From NCBI GenBank assembly GCA_934561335.1, contig CAKTGD010000009.1, positions 1-19,556 of the forward strand: a stretch of 19,556 bases of DNA. The letters are read 5' to 3'. Below, piece after piece: positions 7,838 through 13,943 of the stretch. The position numbers and the translations under genes are program-made. The notes beneath the pieces are model-generated. The model made no database searches. It worked only from the letters and a program-made list of their open reading frames with translations, and was not told where the DNA came from. Origin of the DNA: an uncultured Oscillospiraceae bacterium. Lineage in GTDB: Bacteria; Bacillota_A; Clostridia; Oscillospirales; Oscillospiraceae. Each line of letters begins with the position of its first letter. Position 1 is the stretch's first letter.

Positions 7838-8821
7838 CTACAGCAGCGCCAGAAACGCCGCCGCCTTGTCCTGCGAGACCAGATATACGGCAGCGCTGTC
7901 GTTGAACGTCGCATAGTACGCGCCGTCCTCCCGCAGGGCGCCCAGCGCCAGCGTCATAGTGGTCTCGGTGTCCACGGAATTGATATAGGTCACGGTAATC
8001 ACCGTGGGCGTATCCAGTCCGCACAGGGGAACCGCCTCGGGAGAGGGATCGAAATCAAAGCAGCTGTCAAAGCTGAACGCGGCCAGTGCCTCCTCTGCCG
8101 CCTGCACCTGCGCAGACGTCGGCTGCTTTCCCGCCACCCGGCCAGTCTCTTCCTTGGCCGGAGGCACAGACTGTCCCTCCCTGTTTTCTACGGTGATGGC
8201 CGTCATCACCCAGCCATCCTCTTCCTTGGCCAGACGTACAGACCGTCCTTCCCCACTTTGTACGGTGATGGCCGTCAGGTTCTCCTCCGTCAGCTCCGGC
8301 AGAGCGGGCAGCACCGCCATATCGTACACACCGCGATCCATCATTTCCACCAGTTCGTTGGCAGCCAGATACACGCCATCGTCACCGTCGATCGACATGT
8401 ACCACCGTCCGTCCTCTACCTGTTTGCCGAAGCGCAGCGTGGTGCTCTCCTCGCCCACCGTGACGCACAGATAGCGATCCGGCTCGTCCAGACCGCTGAG
8501 CGTGGGGTCCGCCTCCGCCGTCTCCGGCGTAAGGGAAACAAACATGGCGTCCAGCACCGCCAGCATCTGCTCGGGATAGGCGCCGTCCAGCGGGAAGCTT
8601 TCGTTATCCACCCATTTCCAGCCGTCCTCATCCCTGCGGAAGCGGCAGGTCACCTGCCCGTTATCGTATTCCAGATACGCCGCGTCAACGGCGGACAGCT
8701 GCACAGTGTTTGATAGCGCGTTATCCGCCGCCGGCGTTAGATCCGCCTCTTTCTTTTTGCCGCAAGCCGCCAGCACCGCTGCCAGCAGCAGCACCAGAAG
8801 CAATAAATGTGTTCGTTTCAT
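7838..8821 (-). CDS. DUF4340-like extracytoplasmic lipoprotein
   Basis: A 327-residue predicted lipoprotein: a hydrophobic signal peptide ends in L-A-A-C, with Cys20 as the lipid anchor, followed by GKKKEAD. The mature part repeatedly alternates short beta-like stretches, with features I associate with DUF4340 proteins: VDNESFPLDGAYPEQMLAVL and LVSQDKAAAFLALL near the end. DUF4340 proteins often accompany ABC-2 exporters (GldG-like); here none is adjacent. Instead it is the first gene of an operon with a two-component system, suggesting an accessory input or output at the cell surface (inference). Residues about 182-228 contain a 24-residue tandem duplication. The start at 8821 has AGGAGG six bases upstream. 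Family call is moderately sure; biochemical role unknown. Confidence 0.75.
   Translation of the reverse strand: MKRTHLLLLVLLLAAVLAACGKKKEADLTPAADNALSNTVQLSAVDAAYLEYDNGQVTCRFRRDEDGWKWVDNESFPLDGAYPEQMLAVLDAMFVSLTPETAEADPTLSGLDEPDRYLCVTVGEESTTLRFGKQVEDGRWYMSIDGDDGVYLAANELVEMMDRGVYDMAVLPALPELTEENLTAITVQSGEGRSVRLAKEEDGWVMTAITVENREGQSVPPAKEETGRVAGKQPTSAQVQAAEEALAAFSFDSCFDFDPSPEAVPLCGLDTPTVITVTYINSVDTETTMTLALGALREDGAYYATFNDSAAVYLVSQDKAAAFLALL
8148..8278 (-). repeat. Degenerate 72-bp tandem duplication inside the lipoprotein gene
   Basis: Two direct copies lie 72 nt apart. The stretch cttccttggcc occurs at 8149 and again at 8221, and tacggtgatggccgtca at 8189 and 8261. Since 72 is a multiple of 3, the frame is kept and the protein carries two related 24-residue units, each starting TAITV. 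The copies have diverged, including an RSVRL versus QSVPP difference. Confidence 0.85.
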
Positions 8822-8864
8822 GGGTTCCTCCTATGGGATAAATTGCGTTACAACGTTTTAATAT

Positions 8865-8893
8865 ATCAGAAAGTCAGAAAAAAGGAAAGTCAA
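8865..8893 (-). promoter_or_regulatory. Probable promoter of the lipoprotein and two-component operon
   Basis: Minus-strand TTGACT (8893-8888) and TCTGAT (8870-8865) are 17 nt apart in an AT-rich stretch just after the terminator of the upstream kinase gene. The -35 is strong and the -10 matches only 4 of 6. A nearby TATATT has poor spacing (22 nt). Confidence 0.4.
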
Positions 8894-8924
8894 AATTGTG
8901 AATTTTCGCCGCACGGCAGGGAAA

Positions 8925-8961
8925 GGCTCCGCCGGATACCCACACAGTATCCGGCGGAGCC
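8925..8961 (-). terminator. Hairpin terminator after the ROK kinase gene
   Basis: A perfect 15-bp stem, GGCTCCGCCGGATAC (8925-8939) paired with GTATCCGGCGGAGCC (8947-8961), and a 7-nt loop, 20 nt past the ROK stop. On the minus strand it is followed by TTTCCC, a weak T-tract, so termination may be partial. Confidence 0.75.
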
Positions 8962-8981
8962 TGAATGCCGCAGCGAGATGA

Positions 8982-9908
8982 TTACAGGGCCGCCGCGCCG
9001 ATAATACCGGCCTCGTTGCCCAGACGTGCAGCCGCGATTACGGGCACCGCGCCCTCCCGGCCGCCGAAGCAGTGCTCCGCCACATATGCGCGGATCGGCG
9101 CAAGGATACGCTCGCCCTGACGGCTGACACCGCCGCCCAGCAGGATCATCTCCGGGGCAAGGCTGTTCACCAGATCGGTCAGCCCCGCCGCCACATAGAC
9201 GCACCAGCGGTCAATCACCGCCGCCGCTGCCGCGTCGCCGGCATCGGCGGCCCGGAACACATCCAGCGCCGTCAGCGCCTCCCGTCCGTGCAAAGCGGAC
9301 TCTGTATGCTTCTCTCCGGCCCGCTTGGCCTGACGGATCAGGGCCGTGGCGGAGGCATAGGCCTCCCAGCAGCCGTCCCGGCCGCAGGTGCAGTGCTCGC
9401 CCTCCAGCACCAGCAGGGTATGGCCCAGCTCGGCGCCCATAGAGCGCATACCGGCGTAAATTTTGCCGTCAATAATAATACCGCCGCCCACGCCGGTTCC
9501 CAGCGTGATCAGCACCATATCCCGACAGCCCACCGCCGCGCCCGCCACAGTCTCGGCCAGCGCGGCGCAGTTGGCGTCGTTGCTGAGGCGGACGGGGATG
9601 CCGAAATGCGCCTGAAGCATCTGGCACACCGGCACATTGAACCACCCCAGATTGTAGGCGCGCACCACCGTACCGGCGGCGCTGTCACAGGTGCCGGGAG
9701 AGCCGATGCCGATGCCGGCGCAGTCGGCGGCGCTCAGCCCCGCCTTTTCCAGCGCTATCTCCACAGCGCGGCACATATCGGCCACCATTTCCTCTGCCGG
9801 GCGGAATGCGCCGGTGGGAACGCTGGCCTCAGCAATGATGGCATGGCGGTCATCCACCACGCCCACGGCGATATTCGTACCGCCCAGATCGATACCGATT
9901 CGATACAT
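8982..9908 (-). CDS. ROK-family sugar kinase (glucokinase-like)
   Basis: A 308-residue kinase of the ROK family, phosphorylating glucose or another hexose or amino sugar with ATP in the cytoplasm. The N-terminal phosphate-binding motif is IGIDLGGTNIAVGVV (residues 4-18). The sugar-binding and catalytic region includes LSNDANCAALAE, with the general-base type Asp, then LGTGVGGGIIIDGKI. The zinc-binding signature GHT...CTCGRDGCWEAYAS is complete. Length is typical. The start at 9908 follows a purine-rich GAGGAGGAGCGGAGAG, and the gene begins 18 nt after the phosphopantetheinyl transferase stop, so the two are probably co-transcribed. Glucokinase is the default reading; substrate specificity is uncertain. 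Confidence 0.92.
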   Translation of the reverse strand: MYRIGIDLGGTNIAVGVVDDRHAIIAEASVPTGAFRPAEEMVADMCRAVEIALEKAGLSAADCAGIGIGSPGTCDSAAGTVVRAYNLGWFNVPVCQMLQAHFGIPVRLSNDANCAALAETVAGAAVGCRDMVLITLGTGVGGGIIIDGKIYAGMRSMGAELGHTLLVLEGEHCTCGRDGCWEAYASATALIRQAKRAGEKHTESALHGREALTALDVFRAADAGDAAAAAVIDRWCVYVAAGLTDLVNSLAPEMILLGGGVSRQGERILAPIRAYVAEHCFGGREGAVPVIAAARLGNEAGIIGAAAL

Positions 9909-9926
9909 TCTCTCCGCTCCTCCTCG

Positions 9927-10496
9927 TTACAGTGTGATGGCCGCGGTCACGGCGCAGCCGTTGCATACCATATGCTCCAGCGCAACGCCATCAGGCAGCG
10001 CAAGGCGGCTGAGCGCCAGCAGCGGCCCCTTTCCCGTCAGCTTGAAGAGGGCCTCCTTGGCCGTCCAGCACTCCCAGAACCGCTGGAAGCAGCCTGCGTC
10101 TCCATAGCGGATATAGGCCATCTCCCCGTCGGAGCAAACGCGGCGCATAAACTTCTCCTCCGCGCTGCGAATCACCTCCACGTCCACGCCCAGCAGCTTT
10201 TCTCCCACGGCGCACACGGCGTAAGGTCCGCTGTGGCTGACGCTGATGTGGAAATCCGCACCCTCCACATAGGGCTTTCCGTTCTCATCCCACCGCAGCG
10301 CCACGCTCTCCGGCGCGGTGTCCAGCCGCCGGGCCGCCGCCTGCCGCGCCAGCAGCTCGCCTGCCGCGCTGCGCTTTCGGTCATCTTCGTTGGGGAGATC
10401 CGCGATCCGGCGGCGGCGCTCGCCGTCCATCATGCGCAGGGCGCGCTCCAGCGCGTCGGCATCCATTTCCCGGATACAATACCACAAAAGCTCCAT
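9927..10496 (-). CDS. 4'-phosphopantetheinyl transferase, Sfp type
   Basis: A 189-residue enzyme that would transfer the 4'-phosphopantetheine arm of coenzyme A to a serine of a carrier protein (ACP/PCP). Family motifs are intact: FHISVSHSG (82-90), the magnesium-binding LGVDVEVI with D105 and E107, and FWECWTAKEALFKLTGKG (140-157) with W144, K147, E148 and K152. Its length is a little below the roughly 220 residues of Sfp. The frame is open to 10685, but the ATG at 10496 is chosen because GGAGGT lies 6 nt upstream and the extra N-terminus has no family similarity. No carrier protein, NRPS or PKS is in the window, so it may serve a distant cluster or primary fatty-acid synthesis. Confidence 0.88.
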   Translation of the reverse strand: MELLWYCIREMDADALERALRMMDGERRRRIADLPNEDDRKRSAAGELLARQAAARRLDTAPESVALRWDENGKPYVEGADFHISVSHSGPYAVCAVGEKLLGVDVEVIRSAEEKFMRRVCSDGEMAYIRYGDAGCFQRFWECWTAKEALFKLTGKGPLLALSRLALPDGVALEHMVCNGCAVTAAITL

Positions 10497-10536
10497 ATGA
10501 CTACCTCCGACAGATATTCTCTGATTCAGGATAATA

Positions 10537-10565
10537 AGTATACCACATGAGCCGCCCAGTTTCCA
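10537..10565 (-). promoter_or_regulatory. Promoter of the PPTase-ROK operon
   Basis: Minus-strand TGGAAA (10565-10560) and TATACT (10542-10537) are 17 nt apart, with an extended -10 TG (TGGTATACT). They lie about 40 nt before the PPTase start. Confidence 0.6.
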
Positions 10566-10592
10566 CACTTTTTCTGCTGCTTCCCCTGCCTG

Positions 10593-10626
10593 GTACCAGA
10601 TATTGCATGGCGGGATAATATGGTAC
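10593..10626. repeat. Interrupted inverted repeat in the divergent region
   Basis: GTACCA-ga-TATT (10593-10604) pairs with AATATGGTAC (10617-10626) apart from a 2-nt bulge, with a 12-nt centre. It could be an operator or a weak hairpin. No T-run follows, so it is unlikely to be a terminator. Confidence 0.5.
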
Positions 10627-10722
10627 GATTTTCTTCTTTGCAAGCATAAAAATGTCCTATCGGACCGGTGATGACTCTGCAACAACTGTTAAATGCTACA
10701 GATGAATGCATAAAATTCCACG

Positions 10723-10751
10723 TTACAAAATCGCTTTTTGGATGATATCAT
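10723..10751 (+). promoter_or_regulatory. Candidate promoter of the permease-hydrolase-racemase operon
   Basis: TTACAA (10723-10728) and TATCAT (10746-10751) are separated by 17 nt; the -10 is part of the palindrome ATGATATCAT. The moderate quality would suit an activator-dependent promoter. Confidence 0.45.
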
Positions 10752-10757
10752 AATATT

Positions 10758-10775
10758 CGACAATGTACAGCGTCG
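10758..10775. promoter_or_regulatory. Imperfect palindrome at the predicted transcription start
   Basis: CGAC-AA-TGTACA-GC-GTCG is an 18-bp dyad with 14 symmetric positions centred on TGTACA. It lies 6 bases after the candidate -10 of the permease operon. It is a possible operator; the binding protein is unknown. Confidence 0.35.
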
Positions 10776-10822
10776 GATTTTATTCACTATGTCAATCACA
10801 ACGATCAGAAAGGAGAACTCAT

Positions 10823-12211
10823 ATGAAAAACGATCAACAGGTTGTTTCATACATCAAAGAGGCAAACACCTATGTCTCCCCGGAAGTATCCAGCAAGGTC
10901 GATAAGGATCTGCTCCCAACCACAGAACGCATTTCTGACCGCCTCTCCTATTTTTGCATGTGGCTGTGCGGCTGTGTTGTCATCGGCACTTTTACCGCAG
11001 GCTCCTCGGTATTCGGTGTATTGAATCTGACTCAGTCCATTGTGGCAATGCTGCTGGGCAACATCGGCATCGCGGTAGCACTGGTGCTGAACGGAAGGGC
11101 TGGTCACACTTATGGTATTCCCATGACGGTGCAGCTGCGCACATCGTTCGGCATCGGCGGAGCGCGGATTGCAGGTCTGATCCGTGCAGTCCCTGCCTTG
11201 ATCTGGTTCGGCTTCCAGAGCTGGGTGGGCGGAGAAGCCCTGAATCTGGTATTGAAAACCCTGTTTGGCTTCGATAATGTTATCGTATGTTTTGTGGTAT
11301 TTCATATTGTCCAGATTATCTTGGCCATGCGCGGCTTCAGCGGTATTAAATGGCTGGAAAACGTTGGCGCTGTGTTCATTTTTATCACCTTGCTGTATAT
11401 GACGTATGTAACCGTAACCAAATACGGCACCACGATCTCGGATTCCGTGGTCAATATCAAAGGGTCCTGGGGGCTTCCTTTCTGGGGCGGCGTCACAGTG
11501 TTTTTGGGACTCTACACCGGTATTATTCTGAATGTCAGTGACCTTTCGCGCAACTTTACCAAAACAGGCGGCGACAAGACGCGCTTCGTCATTTACCTGT
11601 TAGCTATCCTTCCGGCCACGCTGCTTATGTGCAGCATCGGCTTGATTGTCGCTGCCGCCACCGGTACATATGATCCGATCGCCATCTTTTCCTCCACCGT
11701 GGACAACAAGCTGCTGCTGGTAGCGACCATGCTTTTCATCATTTTCTCTCAGATCACCACCAATGTTCTGAACAACATGGTTCCGCCCATCTATGTTGCT
11801 ATGGATCTGACCAAGTGGAGCTTCAACAAGTGTGCCATCCTCATCGGTGTTCTGGCTGTGTGCACCTGCCCTTGGGTTCTGGTCACTCCGGAGTCGGCCT
11901 CCGGTCTGGCACTGTTTATCCAGATTTACTCTGCATTCCTCGGCCCCATCTTTGCCGTCATGGTCGTTGATTATTATGTAATCCGCAAGCGCAAGCTGAA
12001 TTTGGATGAAATATACAAGAAAGACGGCGCTTTCTCCGGCTTCAATATGGCTGGCCTGATCGCAACTGGCGTCGGTGCACTGGCGGCCATCAGCGTTGTG
12101 GAAATCGGCTGGTTCCTGAGCCTGCTGCCTGCTGGTATCGTTTATTACATTCTGATGACCAAAACAAAGCTGGGAACGAAGTATCTCTTCGGGACAAGCC
12201 GGAATTCATGA
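10823..12211 (+). CDS. NCS1-family permease (hydantoin/allantoin/nucleobase:cation symporter)
   Basis: A 462-residue membrane symporter of the nucleobase:cation symporter-1 family, LeuT fold with about 12 spans. The N-terminus has the family start DLLPTTER (29-36). Spans 2-3 show GIPMTVQLRTSFGIGGARIAGLIR, then ALIWFGFQSWVGG. Trp128 and Gln132 in that stretch fall where the hydantoin carrier Mhp1 has its ligand-stacking Trp117 and Gln121 (motif alignment by eye). GAAAGGAG at 10808-10815 supports the ATG at 10823 over upstream in-frame starts. The hydrolase follows 23 nt after its stop, so it likely feeds that enzyme and the racemase. Context favours a hydantoin, allantoin or other ureido compound, but cytosine, uracil or other nucleobases remain possible. 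Confidence 0.88.
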   Translation: MKNDQQVVSYIKEANTYVSPEVSSKVDKDLLPTTERISDRLSYFCMWLCGCVVIGTFTAGSSVFGVLNLTQSIVAMLLGNIGIAVALVLNGRAGHTYGIPMTVQLRTSFGIGGARIAGLIRAVPALIWFGFQSWVGGEALNLVLKTLFGFDNVIVCFVVFHIVQIILAMRGFSGIKWLENVGAVFIFITLLYMTYVTVTKYGTTISDSVVNIKGSWGLPFWGGVTVFLGLYTGIILNVSDLSRNFTKTGGDKTRFVIYLLAILPATLLMCSIGLIVAAATGTYDPIAIFSSTVDNKLLLVATMLFIIFSQITTNVLNNMVPPIYVAMDLTKWSFNKCAILIGVLAVCTCPWVLVTPESASGLALFIQIYSAFLGPIFAVMVVDYYVIRKRKLNLDEIYKKDGAFSGFNMAGLIATGVGALAAISVVEIGWFLSLLPAGIVYYILMTKTKLGTKYLFGTSRNS

Positions 12212-12234
12212 CAGACTTTCAAGGAGGATAGGGA

Positions 12235-13050
12235 ATGTCAAGAAATGTAACGATTGCGCTGGCGCAGTGTGATACCGTTTTGGGAAATAAGCAAGCCAAC
12301 ATTGAGAAAGGGGCCGCGCTTGTTCATGATGCCGCAAGGCAGGGGGCGCAAATCGTTGTCCTGCCGGAGCTGTTTCTGACGGGCTACGATCTGAAGGAAC
12401 GTTATACCGCGCTTGCGGAGCCTCTACACGGGCCTTCCATGCAGGAGTTTTGCCATATGGCCAAAGAAAACGGCGTATATCTGCAGGTAGGTTTTGTGGA
12501 AGAGCGAACGGTTCCCGGTGTTATCTATAATTCAGTTGCTTTTATCAGCCCCGAGGGCAAGATTCTCGGCGCATACGCCAAAAGCCACCTGTTTGCCGGT
12601 GAGCGACTCTACTTCGCGCGCGGGAATGATACGCCTGTATACCAAACAGAGTACGGCACGTTCGCCCCGCTTATCTGCTATGATATTGGCATCTGTGAAC
12701 TCAGCCGCATTTTTGCCCTCAAGGGAGCGGAGTGCCTGCTGGTCTCTGCGGCATGGGGCGACTTTGACGAGGATATCTGGGATCATAACCTGATCGCCCG
12801 CTCCACGGATAATCTGTGCTATATGGCCGCCTGCAATCGTCAGGGCATTGAAAACGGCAGCCTGCATCTGATTGGTAAAAGCAAATTCATGGCGCCGCGC
12901 GGGCATGTGATTAAAGAGGCTGCTAAAGATGCCGATGAAATTCTGGTGGCAACGCTGGATCTGAGCAGTATCCGTGAGGAGAGACACCGCTGCCTCTATT
13001 TCCTGGATCGCCGTCCCGAAATGTATGGCATTCTCACGCAGCAGTTCTAA
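12235..13050 (+). CDS. Carbon-nitrogen hydrolase (nitrilase superfamily; N-carbamoyl amidase-like)
   Basis: A 271-residue cytoplasmic enzyme of the nitrilase superfamily, hydrolysing a non-peptide C-N bond such as an amide or N-carbamoyl group. The catalytic Glu-Lys-Cys triad is visible: E45 in VVLPELF, K116 in AYAKSHLF and C148 in LICYDIG. Length is standard for the single-domain amidase branch. AAGGAGGAT at 12221-12229 sets the start. Placed between an NCS1 permease and a hydantoin-type racemase, it plausibly removes a carbamoyl group or amide from the imported compound, releasing ammonia and perhaps carbon dioxide. A simple omega-amidase role is an alternative. The next gene starts 31 nt downstream, so the three genes appear to form one operon. 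Confidence 0.9.
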   Translation: MSRNVTIALAQCDTVLGNKQANIEKGAALVHDAARQGAQIVVLPELFLTGYDLKERYTALAEPLHGPSMQEFCHMAKENGVYLQVGFVEERTVPGVIYNSVAFISPEGKILGAYAKSHLFAGERLYFARGNDTPVYQTEYGTFAPLICYDIGICELSRIFALKGAECLLVSAAWGDFDEDIWDHNLIARSTDNLCYMAACNRQGIENGSLHLIGKSKFMAPRGHVIKEAAKDADEILVATLDLSSIREERHRCLYFLDRRPEMYGILTQQF

Positions 13051-13081
13051 ATAAGATTAAGATAGATAGGAGGCCGCTTCC

Positions 13082-13867
13082 ATGACACATAAAAAAATTC
13101 TGGTTATCAACCCCAACACAAGCGCGGATATGACCGCAACAATTGCGGCAGCCGCTCAAGCCGCCGCCCAGTGTGACACACATGTGGATGTGATTACCAA
13201 TACGGCAGGGCCGCGTTCTATCGAGGGGTTTTTTGATGAGGTTCTCTCAACCGCCAGCTTATTGGAAATTCTGATCCGCGAGGAACACAATTACGATGCA
13301 TTTATCATCGCCTGTTTCAGCGCACATCCGGCGGTTATCGCCGGAAAAGAGGCTATTTCAAAACCCGTCATTGGCATTTTTGAATCCAGTTGCCTTCTTG
13401 CCTGCCTTTTGGGAAGCCGTTTTGGCATTGTTACCACCTCGGCCAGATGGGAACCGCTTCTGGATGAGGGCGTCCGCCAAATCGGACTGGAAAGCCGGTG
13501 CGCAGGCGTTATCAGCTCCGGCCTGTCGGTGCTAGATCTGGACGAGAAAAGCGCGCAGGAGGTTGAGGACATGCTCTTGCAGGCCAGCCGGAAAATCGTT
13601 CAGGAGAAGGGGGCGGAGGTTCTTTGCCTGGGCTGTGCCGGTATGGCGGGCTTGTCCGAAAAGCTGACCTGTCAGCTGCATATTCCGGTGGTTGACCCTG
13701 TTGCTTCCGCAGTTAAGATGGCAGAAGCGCTGGTGTATCAAAATCTGACGACCAGCAAAACCGGCGCCTATCGTCCTGTTGATCCTCGTGAAACCGTAGG
13801 TTTATCGCCGGTGCTGGCCGGTGTATATGAAGGCCGCTCTTGTCAAGCGCCGGATTCTTCTTTATAA
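13082..13867 (+). CDS. Hydantoin/Asp-Glu racemase family protein
   Basis: A 261-residue cofactor-independent racemase of the Asp/Glu/hydantoin racemase superfamily. The start motif KKILVINPNTSADMT (4-18) is typical of hydantoin and allantoin racemases. The two acid/base cysteines are present: C78 in IIACFSAHP and C185 in CLGCAGMAG, matching the pair known in HyuA-type enzymes. The tail after about residue 220 is longer than the core fold and has no known motif. AGGAGG sits 9 nt upstream of the start. It would interconvert the enantiomers of the imported compound before hydrolysis. Racemase activity on hydantoins, allantoin or an amino acid derivative cannot be separated by sequence. A promoter for the next gene overlaps its 3' end. 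Confidence 0.9.
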   Translation: MTHKKILVINPNTSADMTATIAAAAQAAAQCDTHVDVITNTAGPRSIEGFFDEVLSTASLLEILIREEHNYDAFIIACFSAHPAVIAGKEAISKPVIGIFESSCLLACLLGSRFGIVTTSARWEPLLDEGVRQIGLESRCAGVISSGLSVLDLDEKSAQEVEDMLLQASRKIVQEKGAEVLCLGCAGMAGLSEKLTCQLHIPVVDPVASAVKMAEALVYQNLTTSKTGAYRPVDPRETVGLSPVLAGVYEGRSCQAPDSSL

Positions 13868-13868
13868 T
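13840..13868 (+). promoter_or_regulatory. Strong promoter inside the racemase 3' end, driving the fusion regulator
   Basis: TTGTCA (13840-13845) and a perfect TATAAT (13863-13868) are 17 nt apart, the latter overlapping the racemase stop codon. It would start transcription near 13875, giving a leader of about 70 nt for the AraC-racemase gene. Confidence 0.7.
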
Positions 13869-13883
13869 AAGGCACAAAGAATA

Positions 13884-13917
13884 GTCCATAACACCCTCAT
13901 ATGAGGGTGTTATGGAC
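13884..13917. repeat. Perfect 34-bp palindrome in the regulator leader
   Basis: The arm at 13884-13900 is exactly complementary to 13901-13917, a 17-bp arm with no spacer, centred on CATATG. It begins about 10 bases after the predicted start of transcription and ends 11 bases before the ribosome site. There is no T-run after it, so it is not a standard terminator. It may be an operator for a dimeric protein, or a leader hairpin that protects or attenuates the transcript. Confidence 0.85.
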
Positions 13918-13943
13918 ACTTTCGCAGCAAAGGGGTGCTTATT

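Larger units (their letters stand above)
10497..10822. other. Divergent control region between the PPTase operon and the permease operon
   Basis: This 326-nt stretch is AT-richer than the left flank and encodes no supported gene. It holds the minus-strand promoter at 10537-10565 and the plus-strand promoter at 10723-10751. It also holds a long interrupted inverted repeat (10593-10626) and an imperfect palindrome (10758-10775). It is the natural place for operators of the AraC-racemase regulator encoded downstream. Confidence 0.65.

Noticed and set aside
10497..10685. N-terminal extension of the phosphopantetheinyl transferase frame
   Set aside because: It crosses the predicted promoter and lacks family similarity; GGAGGT just before 10496 marks the true start.
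13884..13917. Reading the 34-bp palindrome as the terminator of the racemase operon
   Set aside because: It has no T-run on either side and lies downstream of a strong promoter, so a terminator call is not supported.
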